DNA of 64,000 bases from Isoetes taiwanensis. Its lineage: Eukaryota > Streptophyta > Lycopodiopsida > Isoetales > Isoetaceae. The notes beneath the pieces were generated by a model, which saw only the letters and a program-made list of their open reading frames with translations, was not told the origin of the DNA and ran no database searches. The position numbers and the translations under genes were made by a program. The stretch's first letter is position 1. Every line of letters starts with the position of its first letter. Of this stretch, positions 38,103 through 48,944 are shown piece by piece. The DNA lies in NCBI GenBank assembly GCA_021234155.1, contig JAJEKV010000066.1:7092118-7156117 (forward strand). Reading direction: 5' to 3'.

Positions 38103-38245
38103 GTCCCTAGAAGTGACCTCAAAACTTGATTATAAATTACTCAAAGAGTAAAAATAATAATAGAATCTTGCTTAAAATGCTTGAATTAGTGGGAAACGAC
38201 ATGTAAATTGTTTAAATTGGATGTGTTGGAGCAGAGAAGGCCAAC

Positions 38246-38311
38246 GACTCCAAGAGTGCGCCAGAGTGTAGTTAGGCCCCAACCTAACCCCCTCCTCGCG
38301 CACTCTTAGAG
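38246..38311 (+). other. Nested hairpin, copy 2
   Basis: Same stem-loop as at 38,035 (period 211 bp), with one outer arm slightly decayed (GAGGC in place of GAGTC). It lies about 90 bp upstream of the telo-box/TATA segment preceding the H3-tail-like ORF. Confidence 0.7.
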
Positions 38312-38402
38312 GCGTTCGAAGAAACAGGACCAAACAAGACCCCAATTTCATCCAAGATGAGGAGACTTTCGCCAGCAAACGAACCAGACGACTACTTCGA
38401 CC

Positions 38403-38459
38403 AAACCCTAAAAATTAAACCCTATAAATTACGAGACATAGGCTCATTTTTTAGGGTTT
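38403..38459 (+). promoter_or_regulatory. Telo-box / TATA promoter-like segment
   Basis: AAACCCTAA at 38,403-38,411, TATAAATT at 38,423-38,430 and TTAGGGTTT at 38,451-38,459. Telo-boxes in both orientations near a TATA box are typical of plant histone, ribosomal-protein and translation-factor promoters. The segment is 75-130 bases upstream of the ATG of the H3-tail-like ORF, so it may be a captured host promoter. Confidence 0.5.
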
Positions 38460-38533
38460 CTCACGTGATTCCGCGAGCTCCTTCTGTTAGCCGATCTTTT
38501 GGCGCCCTGCTCCAAATCGAACACTGTCATACA

Positions 38534-38674
38534 ATGGCTAGGACAAAACAGACCGCCCGCAAGCCAAAGAAGGACGATAGGCCCAGCGCCCAAGTGCTTG
38601 CCGCAGAACAGAAGCTCAAAAATGCTGATTTGTATTCCTTGAGGGGGTACAGGACCGCTGCAACAAATCCCTAA
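38534..38674 (+). CDS. 46-codon ORF starting with the histone H3 N-terminal tail
   Basis: The predicted peptide starts MARTKQTARK, identical to the first ten codons of histone H3 (ARTKQTARK after Met removal). This includes the K4 and K9 positions and the ARK motif that chromodomain proteins bind when K9 is methylated. After residue 10 it departs from H3: PKKDD, then a charged, helix-like AAEQKLKNADLYSLRGYR, ending AATNP. The ATG context ACAATGGCT is the plant optimum, and the frame is open upstream to 38,357. The last seven codons and the stop lie in the first unit of a ~168-bp tandem repeat. It is on the sense strand of gypsy-1, between PBS and gag. It may be the captured 5' end (promoter, UTR, first codons) of a host H3 or CENH3-like gene, or a functional H3 mimic. 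Protein production is unproven. The ten-residue identity is seen directly; the meaning is inference. Confidence 0.55.
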   Translation: MARTKQTARKPKKDDRPSAQVLAAEQKLKNADLYSLRGYRTAATNP

Positions 38675-39110
38675 GCATTAATGTCATAGGACCACGCAAA
38701 ATCCTAACAATATCCTAACATTTTGGATATTGTTAGAGAAAGACCATTAAGCCACGCCTACATTTTTGCATAACAAACCATTAAGAATTGTGAGATGTAT
38801 TTCTTTATGGAGGAAATGACCATTGCAACAAATCCCCAAGCATTAAAATGGCAAGACCATGCAATATCCTAACATTATTCCCCCATTTTGGATATCGTTA
38901 GTGGAACACCATTAAACCGTTCCTACATCTTGGTATAATTTAGACCATTAAGAATTTGAGATGTAATTGTTTATGGGGAATAGGACCATTTCAACAAATC
39001 CCCAAGCATTATAAAATGGCAAGACTACGCAATATCCTAACATTATCCCCCCATTTTGGATATCATTAGTGGAACACCATTAAACCATGCCTATATCTAG
39101 TTGGTACTAA
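38651..39110 (+). repeat. Three tandem units of ~160-170 bp
   Basis: Units start with AGGACC/AGGAAATGACC near 38,651, 38,811 and 38,982. They share CAACAAATCCC, AAGCATTA, ATCCTAACA, TTTTGGATAT and ACCATTAA blocks. The first unit supplies the C-terminus and stop of the H3-tail-like ORF. Confidence 0.8.
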
Positions 39111-39201
39111 GGTTCGCTATAGACGATCCAATAGTTATCCACGTCATCCAATGGTTTTAATTGTATCTAATTTATCTTATCCAATGGTTCTTTCTAAGAA
39201 T

Positions 39202-39437
39202 GCAATGGTTCTTTGAAAAACAAGATAACTTATTGCACTTAGACGATTTGCACTAAGAATCCAATGGTTCTTTGAAAAACAAGATAACTTATTGCATTTA
39301 GACGATTTGCACTAAGAATCCAATGGTTCTTTGAAAAACAAGATAACTTATTGCACTTAGACGATTTGCACTAAGAATCCCATGGTTCTTTGAATAACAA
39401 GATAACTTATTGCACTTAGACAATTTGCATTAAGAAT
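39202..39437 (+). repeat. 59-bp tandem repeat, four units
   Basis: CAATGGTTCTTTGAAAAACAAGATAACTTATTGCA... repeats at 39,202, 39,261, 39,320 and 39,379 with an exact 59-bp period and only a few differences. Looser ancestor units (CCAATGGTT) precede it at 39,148 and 39,181. Confidence 0.9.
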
Positions 39438-39439
39438 TA

Positions 39440-40615
39440 GAGATGTAATTGTTGGAGCCATCAAGCAAAATACCACAGCTAACACCTTAAACGTAAACAC
39501 AAACTCAGGAAAACCTTGCTCGGAAAAACCTTGCTTCCGAGTCATGTGCACAAAGGTATCAGAACTCCTCTGCATGGTAATCCTCTAAACTAGTGGCTAG
39601 ACGTTATAGTTTGGCAGCTCCCCAATTCCAAACAATTGCATCAGAATATCTTTGTCATACTTCTGCATAGGAATCCTTTAAATCGTTGACTAACCTTCCT
39701 AAGGAGTATGGATGCAATAGAATTGACAATTCCTATTTGAAACAGTTAACTATCCATTTGGCACTACTTAATTTGTTTATCTGAAATTATTTTCTCGGTC
39801 TAGACTTAGTGTGATTTATCTAGACGATGGTGAAAATTAGTTGCTCGTGTCCTATCGGGGAAAGTTCAGCCCCTACCGTAGCAGTAACCTCTTTAACGGT
39901 CTTATCCACTAACTTTCTTATCCTATTTAGATTAGTGGGTAATGCCTAACTATCTAATTCTTTCTCATTGTAACTTCCTTTTTTAAGATACTTCGTTTGA
40001 GGATTTCTCAATATGCTTATGGATGATATTGCATTATGCATATGTAGGTTTTTGCAGGCAGCTATATTGGGTGGAAAGATTATCTCTTAAGGGCCTTTAT
40101 TCTTGTTTAAATGGCAATCTTGCTGGAGTTCTGCTGTAAGTGCTTTCTTCCTTTTTTACAGGTTATAATCTCCATAGAAAACTTTGTATCAAAGACATGA
40201 CTGTATGAAGAATCATAATATCTTAGACAACTTATGCAACAAGCAAACAATTGTTAAGACTCCTAAGAGAACCTCCACATCCGCATGAATGTTTGGTGCT
40301 TATGACAAAGCGGGATTCTTTGCACCATCTTGTGCTTTCGAATGCATGAAAATGCGAATGACATGTAGCCCATGCATGGGTATAATTGATGCACGGGTAT
40401 AATTGGATGAAGCGGGTAGTAGCCCATGCATTGATATAATCAGAGGCCTAGTTTCTACCTTTGGGATGTCATTGCCAACAGGGATGTCATCTTCCTTATA
40501 ACACGGACTCGGTACCAACTTACCCTAAGATCCATATCTTATGGTCTATATTTAAGTTTCATCCGGACTCGGTTCTTGCACTAATCTTGATATGGGAAAA
40601 ATAAAATCAACATAA
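39440..40615. other. Leader DNA without recognisable feature
   Basis: Non-coding, internal to gypsy-1. A short duplicated phrase (TAGCCCATGCAT) occurs near 40,365 and 40,421. No other signal seen. Confidence 0.4.
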
Positions 40616-40619
40616 CTCG

Positions 40620-40830
40620 ACATGCCACGATTAGGCTCTAATTACACCTCGCACAGCAACATCGCCAACGTGGCTCCCACCATACCACCTAGGCTCTAAC
40701 ATGCCACCTAGGGGTCAAGCATGCCACATCAGCTCCAACATGCCAAATACGCGGCTCCAACATGCAAGTTCTCCAACATGCCAATGTGGGTCAGGCATGG
40801 CACCTAGGCTCAAGCATGCCATCTAGGCAC
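40620..40830 (+). repeat. Short array of the CACCTAGGCTCCAACATGC motif
   Basis: About ten degenerate ~20-bp units (CATGCCACCTAGG, GGCTCCAACATGCC), a small relative of the large array at 43.85-45.69 kb and of the array at 30.5 kb. Confidence 0.7.
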
Positions 40831-40845
40831 TCCGAGTGGGGATAT

Positions 40846-43816
40846 GGCACGTAAACCCTGTGCCTTGCCAGGTTATTGTAGGGTTTACGATATGGAGGTC
40901 GGGCTTTGGTTCGTTGCACTTGGGACATGGTCGGCATTTCTTTGTTGAAAACACGCAGGATAGAAATTGCAAGAATGGGATTTTGATTTATTCTCCTCCT
41001 AGTTTTGCAATTAAAAGTGTAGAGCGCCTTATGCAGTAGCAAAATTGTTTGGGGTCACTCGGATTGGCGACTAGATCGAAACTCTGTTATTTCAGTTCTC
41101 ATGGCTCCCCATGCATGTTTAGAAATGGTCCACCTAGTTATCAAAAGTCGACCACGTTTTGGCCTTCAAAATGTAAACCACAATGCGTTGCTAGGTTATT
41201 GTAGGGTTTACGTTATGGAGGTTGAGTTTTATTCAGCACACGAGACATGGTCGAGAAGGCGAGTTGAAAACAAGAAGCAATAGAAACCGGCGAAATGGGG
41301 TTTGGATTTACCGAGGCGGGCTTTCCTACCCGGTGCTCCTCAGGGAGGGCAAATGCCAATGCCTCCCTTCCGGAGCCGGTTTCCCTATCCGACCGTTGAA
41401 TTCTCCATTCAAGTAACTTGCCCGGCGGGCTCAAAAAATTCAAGATCTGTCAGGAGAACATATCAAACCGCAAAGTGTCTGCGGTCGACCCGTGTAGAAA
41501 CCCAAGTGTTTTGTCGTTCGGGCAGTTACAAAGGCTCGGAATGGAGATTTGACTTCGCCATGTCGTCAGAAACGTGAAATTACCCTAGGGACCAAGTTAC
41601 ACGGTCATCTTTTGCAGCAAAAGAAGCACGAACCCTCTACATGGCAGTATTCTGCACCCTCCGCTAAGGACAATTCACTACGAACATGTTGGACATGAGC
41701 TACTTTGGTGCTTAGGGGCAGGGGTGGTCTTACGCCCACGAAACTTGGTCTCGGGGGGTAATGTCGATGTTTCGAGTCCGTTGGCGGTAAGATCACGATT
41801 CGGGGGTGGGATAGTTGCCCGTCCGTGGCCAGGGACCCTCCAGAGAGGACCTTTGGGTCGAACTTCTGCTGGAAGGTTTTAGGGCTCCGTCTTCTGGCAT
41901 CAACGCCCTCCCACTACCTCATGACATTGTGCAAGATCCTGGTCCAATCTGGCTAGGGTATGGCCTCCAAAACGTAAACCCTGTGCGTTGCTAGGTTATT
42001 GTAGGGTTTACGTTATGGAGGTCGAGTTTTATTCGATTGCACGAGACATGGTCGAAGAAGGCTGCGGTTGAAAAAACAAGCAATAAGCCCGGCGAAATGG
42101 GGTTTGGATTTCTGAGGCGGGGCTTTCCTACCGGTGCTCCTCGGGAGGGAAAATGCCAGTGCCTCCCTTCCCGGAGCCCGGTTTCCCTATCCGACCATTG
42201 AATTCTCCATTCAAGTAACTTGCTTCGAGCAGGCTCAAAAAAATTCAAGATCTGTCCGGGAGAACATATCAAACCGCAAAGTGTCCTGCAGTCGACCGTG
42301 TAGAAACCCAAGTGTTTTGTCGTTCGGGCAGTACAAAGGCTCCGGAATGGAGATTTGACTTCGCCATGTCGTCAAAAACGACAAAATTACCCTAGGGACC
42401 AAGTTACACGGTCATTTTTGCAACAAAAGAAACACGAACCCTCTACATGGCGTAATACGCACCCTCCGCTAAGGACAATTCCTCTGAACATGTTGGACAT
42501 GAGCTACTTTGGCTTAGGGGGCGGGGTGGTCTTACGCCCGCGAAACTTGGTCTCGAGGGTAATGTCGATGTTTGGAGTCCGTTGGCAAAAGTCGAGATCC
42601 ACGATTCGGGGTGGGATAGTTGGACGTCAGGTGGCGGGGACCCTCGAGAGAGGACCTTTGGGTCGAACTTCTTACGGTGGATGGTGGTTTTTGGGGCTCA
42701 GATCTTACGGCATCAGCGCCCTCCCACTACCTCATGACATTGTGCAAGATCTGGTCCAATCGGCTGGGGTATGGCCTCCAAAACATAAACCACGTGCAAT
42801 GCTAGGTTATTGTAGGGTTTACGTTATGGAGGTCGAGTTTTATTCGATTGCACACGAGACATGGTCGAGAAGTTGCGATTGAAAACAAGAAGCAATAAGC
42901 CCGGCGAAATGGGGTTTGGATTTATCCTCCTCTCGGTGTCGCAATTAGAAGTCAAGAACACATTTTGTAGTAACAAATTTTTTTGGAATGATTCGGGATC
43001 GCCAATAGATCCAAAGTCTGTTATTTTGGTTGCCATGGCTCCGCATGCATGTTCGAAAAAGGTACACCAGGTCCCAAGTGCAACTGACCACGTTTTGGCC
43101 TCCATAACGTAAACCCTACAATAACCTGGCAAGGCACAGGGTTTGCATTTTGGAGGCCATACCCTAGCTAGATTAAACCAGGATCTTGCACAATGTCATG
43201 AGGTAGTGGGAGGGCGTTGATGCCAGAAGACGGAGCCCTAAAACCTTCGAGGCGGTTCGACCCAAAGGTCCTCTCGGAGGGTCCACGGCCCGCGGACGGG
43301 CAATTCTCCCACCCGGGCTGTGATCGACTCACGCCAGCGAACTTCGAGACATCGACATTACCCTGGAGACCAAGTTTCGTGGGCAGAAGACCACCCCTAC
43401 TCCCGGAAGCGCCAAAGTAGCTCACGTCCAACACGTTCGTAGTGAATTGGCCTTAGCGGAGGGTGCAAAATACTGCCATGTAGAGGGTTCGTGTTTCTTT
43501 TGCTCAAAAAATGACCGTGTAACTTGGTCCCTAGGGTAATTTTCTTTTTTTCGACGACATGGTGAAGTCAAATCTCCATTCAGGAGTCTTTGTATGCTTG
43601 CCCGACGACAAAACACTTGGGTTTTCCGCGGTCATTGCAGGACACTTTAGCGGTTTGATATGTTCTCAGGCCCGGATCTTGAATTTTTGAGCTGCTTTCG
43701 AAGCAAGTTACTTGAATGGAGAATTCAATGGTCGGATAGGGGAAACCGGGTTCGGGAAGGGAGGCACTGGCATTTGCCCTCCCGGAGGAGCACTGGTAGG
43801 AAAGCCTGCCTCGTTA
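40846..43816. repeat. Composite ~0.8-kb repeats, two direct and one inverted
   Basis: The phrase AGGTTATTGTAGGGTTTACG recurs at about 40,869, 41,192, 41,993 and 42,802. Long units run 41,189-41,985 and 41,990-42,795 (period ~805 bp). Shorter sister units (ending in an AAAATTGTTTGGGG/ AATTTTTTTGGAATG section) run 40,846-41,180 and 42,799-43,105. From about 43,107 to 43,816 the long unit returns in inverted orientation, as seen from CCTCATGACATTGTGCAAGAT at 41,919 and ATCTTGCACAATGTCATGAGG near 43,182. A transcript could fold back over roughly 700 bp. Open frames here are incidental. Confidence 0.8.
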
Positions 43817-43849
43817 ACCTTTGTGATGTCAGTCTCACGGGGTGCGGCC

Positions 43850-45690
43850 ACCTAGTCTATAACATGCCACCTAGGCTCCAACATGCCACGGGCTCCAACA
43901 TGCCACCTAGCATGCCACCTAGGCTCCAACATGCCACGGGCTCCAACATGCCACGTGAGCTCCAACATGCCAAGTTGGCTCCAAGCGTGCCACCTAGGCT
44001 CAAGCATGCCAAGGTGGCTCAAATATGCCACCTAGGCTCCAACATGCCAAGGTGGCTTCAACATGCCCTGCGTAGGCTCCAACGTGCCAACTAGGCTCCA
44101 ACATGCCTCATGAGCTCTAGCATGCCACCTAGGCTCCAACGTGCCACCTAGGCTCCAACATGCCACCTCGGCTCCAACATGCCAAGGTGGCTCCAACATC
44201 ACCACCTAGGCTCAAGCGTGCCAAGGTGGCTCAAACATGCCACCTAGGCTCCAACATGCCACCTGCGGCTCCAACATGCCACGTGGGCTCCAACATGCCA
44301 CCCAGCATGCCACCTAGGCTCCAACATGCCACGGGCTCCAACATGCCCGCGTGAGCTCCAACATGCCCGCGTGAGCTCCAACATGCCAAGGTGGCTCCAA
44401 CGTGCCACCTAGGCTCAAAGCGTGCCAAGGTGGCTCAAATATGCCACCTAGGCTCCAACATGCCACGTAGGCTCTAACATGCCAACTAGGCTCCAACATG
44501 CCTCGTGAGCTCTAGCATGCCACCTAGGCTCCAACGTGCCACGGGCTCCAACATGCCACCTAGGCTCAAGTGTGCCAAGGTGGCTCAAACATGCCAACCG
44601 TAGGCTCCAACATGCCACCTGGGCTCCAACATGCCGCGAGGGCTCCAATATGCCCACCTAGCATGCCACCTAGGCTCCAACATGCCTCCAACATGCCACG
44701 TGAGCTCCAACATGCCAAGGTGGCTCCAACGTGCCACCTAGGCCCAAGCGTGCCAAGGTGGCTCAAACATGCCACCTAGGCTCCAACATGCCACCTACGG
44801 CTCCAACATGCCCACGTGGGCTCCAACATGCCACCCAGCATGCCACCTGGGCTCCAACATGCCACCGGGCTCCAAACATGCCCAAGGTGGCTCCAACATG
44901 CCACGTGGGCTCCAACATGCCAGGTGGCTCCAGCGTGCCACCTAGGCTCCAGCGTGCCAAGGTGGCTCAAAATGCCACCTAGGCTCCAACATGCCCACGT
45001 GAGGCTCCAACATGCCAACTAGGCTCCAACATGCCCGTGAGGCTCTAGCATGCCACCTAGGCTCCAACATGCCACGGGCTCCAACATGCCACCTAGGCTC
45101 AAAGTGTGCCAAGGTGGCTCAAACATGCCACCTAGGCTCCAACATGCCACGGTGGCTCAAACATGCCACCTAGGCTCCAACATGCTCCACCTAGCATGCC
45201 ACCTAGGCTCCAAAATGCATGGTCCAACATGCCACCTGAGGCTCCAACATGCCACAGGTCTCTCCAACATGCCACCTAGGCCCCAACATGCCAGGTGGCT
45301 CCAGCATGCCACCTATGCTCCAACATGCCACGTAGGCTCCAACATGCCAGGTGGCTCAAACGCTCTGCCACCCTAGGCTCCAACATGCCACCTAGGCCCA
45401 AATATGCCAAGGTGGCCCAAACATGCATATGCCACATGGGTTCCAACATGCCACTAGTTGGCTCAAACATGCCAAGGTGGCCCAAAAACAGGGCTCCAAC
45501 ATGGGTTCCAACATGCCACCTAAGTTGGTGCCTCAAACATGTCCGCGAGCTCCAACATGCCACCTAGGCTCAAGCATGCCACCTAGGCTCCAACATGCCA
45601 CCTAGGCTCCAACATACCACCAAGGCTCCAACATGCCAAGGTGGCTCAAACATGCCACCTAGGCTCCAACATGCCACCTAAATTCGATGT
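43850..45690 (+). repeat. ~1.8-kb array of ~20-22-bp units (CACCTAGGCTCCAACATGC)
   Basis: Some 80 or more units of about 20-22 bp, varying between CACCTAGGCTCCAACATGC, CAAGGTGGCTCAAACATGC and CACGTGGGCTCCAACATGC. Higher-order blocks also recur: an AGCATGCCACCTAGGC block appears near 43,910, 44,307, 44,663, 44,838 and 45,192. Frames of 60-108 codons on both strands reflect the period not introducing stops; they are not evidence for proteins. Confidence 0.95.
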
Positions 45691-45694
45691 TCTC

Positions 45695-48600
45695 GAGTCT
45701 ATTAGAAGAGCCAATTTATGGATTGTGGGAGATGCCCATTAGATTTGCGGGGATCATATGGAGAGGACATTTGAGACAAACTACTTTCCAAAAGGTGTTA
45801 AGGGTCCGTCTTAAAGCGTCAACAACACCGTCCCTCTAAGTGATGATACTATGCAAAGATCTGTCCAAAGCGACTAATGATTGTCTACTTCCACACAGTG
45901 CGTGGTCGAGAAAAAAATATGATGCATGTACGTGAGTTAAGCGGATCATGCAGCGGCGGTGGCCGTAAACATTCAAAATCTTGAGCACACATTCCATATA
46001 GCAGACCTCATTTTTCTTCACTTTCATAAAGACCTACAAAGACCTATAAATTCCGGTTGAGGAAAATCATGTCGGCCAAAATCGAAATCTTGATTTTCTT
46101 GGACCGAGCGAGGCAAACAATTTGGCATCTTTGGGCCGGTTAAATTGCAAAGCTGGACGGACGATTTGCATAGTCTAGCTTTGGCTTGATTACATGTCTA
46201 GCTTTGCAATTTAACCGTCACACTTAAGTCTAGCATTGGCTTGATTACAAAAAATAATAAACCTATATTGTATATTTTCGATGAAAAGCAATAAAAAAGC
46301 ATCCTATTTAACGTGTCGTGATGGGGGCGAGATGAAGCGGCCTAGATTGCGATCTAGGCCCTATCATCCTATTGGTTTGCCATTAGCGGGCCAGCCGATC
46401 GTGTGTTTTCTTTCCGCCTTACGCAATGGGTGGCTATGGCGATGGCCGGCTATCTGTTTTCTTTTCGCCTGCCTAGTTTGCGCGGTGCTCCTACTCAATA
46501 GGCGGCTATGGTGATGGCAGCCTATCTTTTCCCTTTGCTTCCGGCAAATCCGAAATCGCGACTATGGCGATGGCAAGCTTTGATTGTTTACAAAAATAAA
46601 GATGAATCGGACACTACTCTAGATGCCCAAGCGAACATACGATCCGTCTTCCAACATGTTTTGAGGTTCCATCAAGTAAATCCGGCATGCTTGTTTATTA
46701 CGTAACCGGCATATCTCACGTAGATGATATGCACAGGCCATATTTTGCGCGAGGATGGGATTTGAAATAACAACATTTAAGCCTCAGGGCAGATCTTCCA
46801 AGCAGTATATCGGCTTTGCATTTAGACTATGCATCCCGATCTGTTCATGTCCATCTTTTCCATTTGCTTAGCAAATCCGGTGAAGCGTCCTTGCGACAAT
46901 CAAGATCTTTGATTCGGGTTGTTTGTGGGAGCTCTTAGGTTTCTGCAAAACCTAGCTCTGGAAATGATGCATGTATCTGGTAAGAAAGGCAAACGCCATA
47001 CTACTGCTATTCACGTCATGAAGTCGCCTCCAGTCTAGTATGGCTCTGACGAGTTTCTTTCGATATTTAGATCCGGCCTAAAATGGCTCTGTAGAAGTTT
47101 TATTATGCCGTTTAATCTTCATTGGGGCGCGCAGCGAGAGGATCATGTTGCTAAACCAGACATACGATTGTAAGAAAGTAAAGAAGTTTTTTGTCTGTTT
47201 GATTCTGTATTTGTTTACATATGATCGTGTGATTTGGTGCCTCTTATGTCCAATGCAGAAGCTCCCTGGATTTTATTTTACTTGAAAATCTTTGGCCGGA
47301 TTGGCTATGGTGGATATCCTTTATGGCGAAATGCCGGCCGATCGCATGCCTTTGAAACTTCGGATATGGAATGCTAAGGTGCTCATTTTGCATTTCCATG
47401 GGCTAGACGGGCTATTTCTGGTGAGCACTGTTGATTCGTGCAACCTTGCTGCTGCTGCAGACTCCCATGGCTTGCAACCTTAGCTATTATTCTCGGGCAG
47501 AGCTATTTTTGTTTTCTTGTTCTTTATTTCACTTTTTTGTGTTGCATGCCACTGTCCTTTTCATTGTTGAAGCCAAAATTTTCTTGGAGAACTAAGATTC
47601 CACAATGAACAGGGCATTCGGGTATGGCTTGCATATATTTGGATAGCACAGTATATTTTAGTGGAAGGAATAGCTCCAGATCGAGCATTCAAGGAAGCCG
47701 ACCAGCACAAAGTAATCGGGTCAATACCCTGGCTAATTGAAACAGTTGCAATCAAATTGATGTTAAAGTGATGTTCCACTTGATTTAATGTTTTGAACCT
47801 TAAGGGAACTTGGTTCCCCTGAAAATAATCTTCTGAAATGTTTTGAACTTTAAATGTTTTTGCCTAAGTTAAACCAGTGAAACGGAGTCAAAATTTGGAT
47901 TGCAACTTACAATGCCTTTTATGGACTTGTTTGGGTTCGATTCCCAAAAAGGCTTTTCTAAAATAAATATGAGCAATCAAGAATTCAATGATATTGAAGT
48001 TATATGAGAAACAAAAATATTTAATATATTGACTTTCAAAATGTGGTTATTTTTTTTAACCACTATTGTTTTTAATTAATTTAAAAAAAAACTATGTATT
48101 GTTAGTAAATTGAAAAAAAGGCCATAGGTAGTTTTATTGATTTTTTTGCAAAATAACACTTGAAACAACGTGTCTTTTGTTGATAAAAACAACACTTCTC
48201 AACGTCGCTTTTTATTTTCTACGTGTTCTTTTTTTTTACACTTTCATTTATAGCATTGTAATTTAATTCTTCACGTGTTGTAATTTAGTTTTTCATGTGG
48301 ATTTCTTGAAAAATTATGTATGTTTTTTAGGGAAAATAATGTCAACTTAAAAAACTACAAGTAGAGAAAAAAAAAAACAACACGCATAGAAAAGGAAAAA
48401 ACTTAATGCTGTTTTTAGTTTTCCACATGTAAGAATATTCAAATCTAGATGTGTTATTTAGAAGACAAACAACGATTGGCTCCTCCAAAAACAATAGTCA
48501 AAAAAAACCACACGTTGACAAAAATCGCTAAAAACAACAAAAAAAAAGGGACACGCGTTGACCAAAAATAAAAGGTGCCAAAAACCACCGTGGGGAAATT

Positions 48601-48940
48601 TTTGCCAAAACCTTGTCTCTTTGTGCAAATCCGGATAAACGGGCCACATGGACTTTTGGGGCCATTTTCTTCATTGTTTTTGGCATAAAACAACACTCGT
48701 ACAACAAAAAAAACTGTGGACCAAAAATTGGGGTCGGTGTGTTCGGCAAGGTAGGTTGGTTAAATGGCAGCTCTCATACCTCCCATAGATGGGTGGAAGA
48801 GCTAGCATCCGCCATCAGGGGGATCGGCAAAGGGATATACTCGGGAACTTGGGAAGCGATGGAGGTGTACTGCCCAAGTAAAGAAGTTCCTTGAGGATCA
48901 CCCGGACTATCGATAAATCAATGTGCGGTTAGAACAAAAG
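45695..48940. other. Rest of the long leader; AT-rich, with inverted repeats
   Basis: No gene recognised. An 18-bp perfect inverted repeat (CGGTTAAATTGCAAAGCT at 46,137-46,154 and its complement at 46,200-46,217) encloses a 45-base spacer. CTATGGCGATGGC recurs near 46,434, 46,507 and 46,563. The AT-rich part holds an imperfect inverted pair (GTGGTTATTTTTTT...CTATTGTTTTT around 48,042-48,071 against about 48,490-48,514), possibly a MITE remnant. Confidence 0.4.
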
Positions 48941-48944
48941 GTGA

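Noticed and set aside
43850-45610. Many 60-108-codon frames on both strands (repeats of NMPPRLQHA or ACWSLGGM type)
   Set aside because: They follow from a ~21-bp repeat without stops; no start context or conservation argues for proteins.
48041-48515. MITE with imperfect AT-rich inverted ends
   Set aside because: Arms are low-complexity, need gaps to pair and show no clear target duplication; mentioned only within the leader entry.
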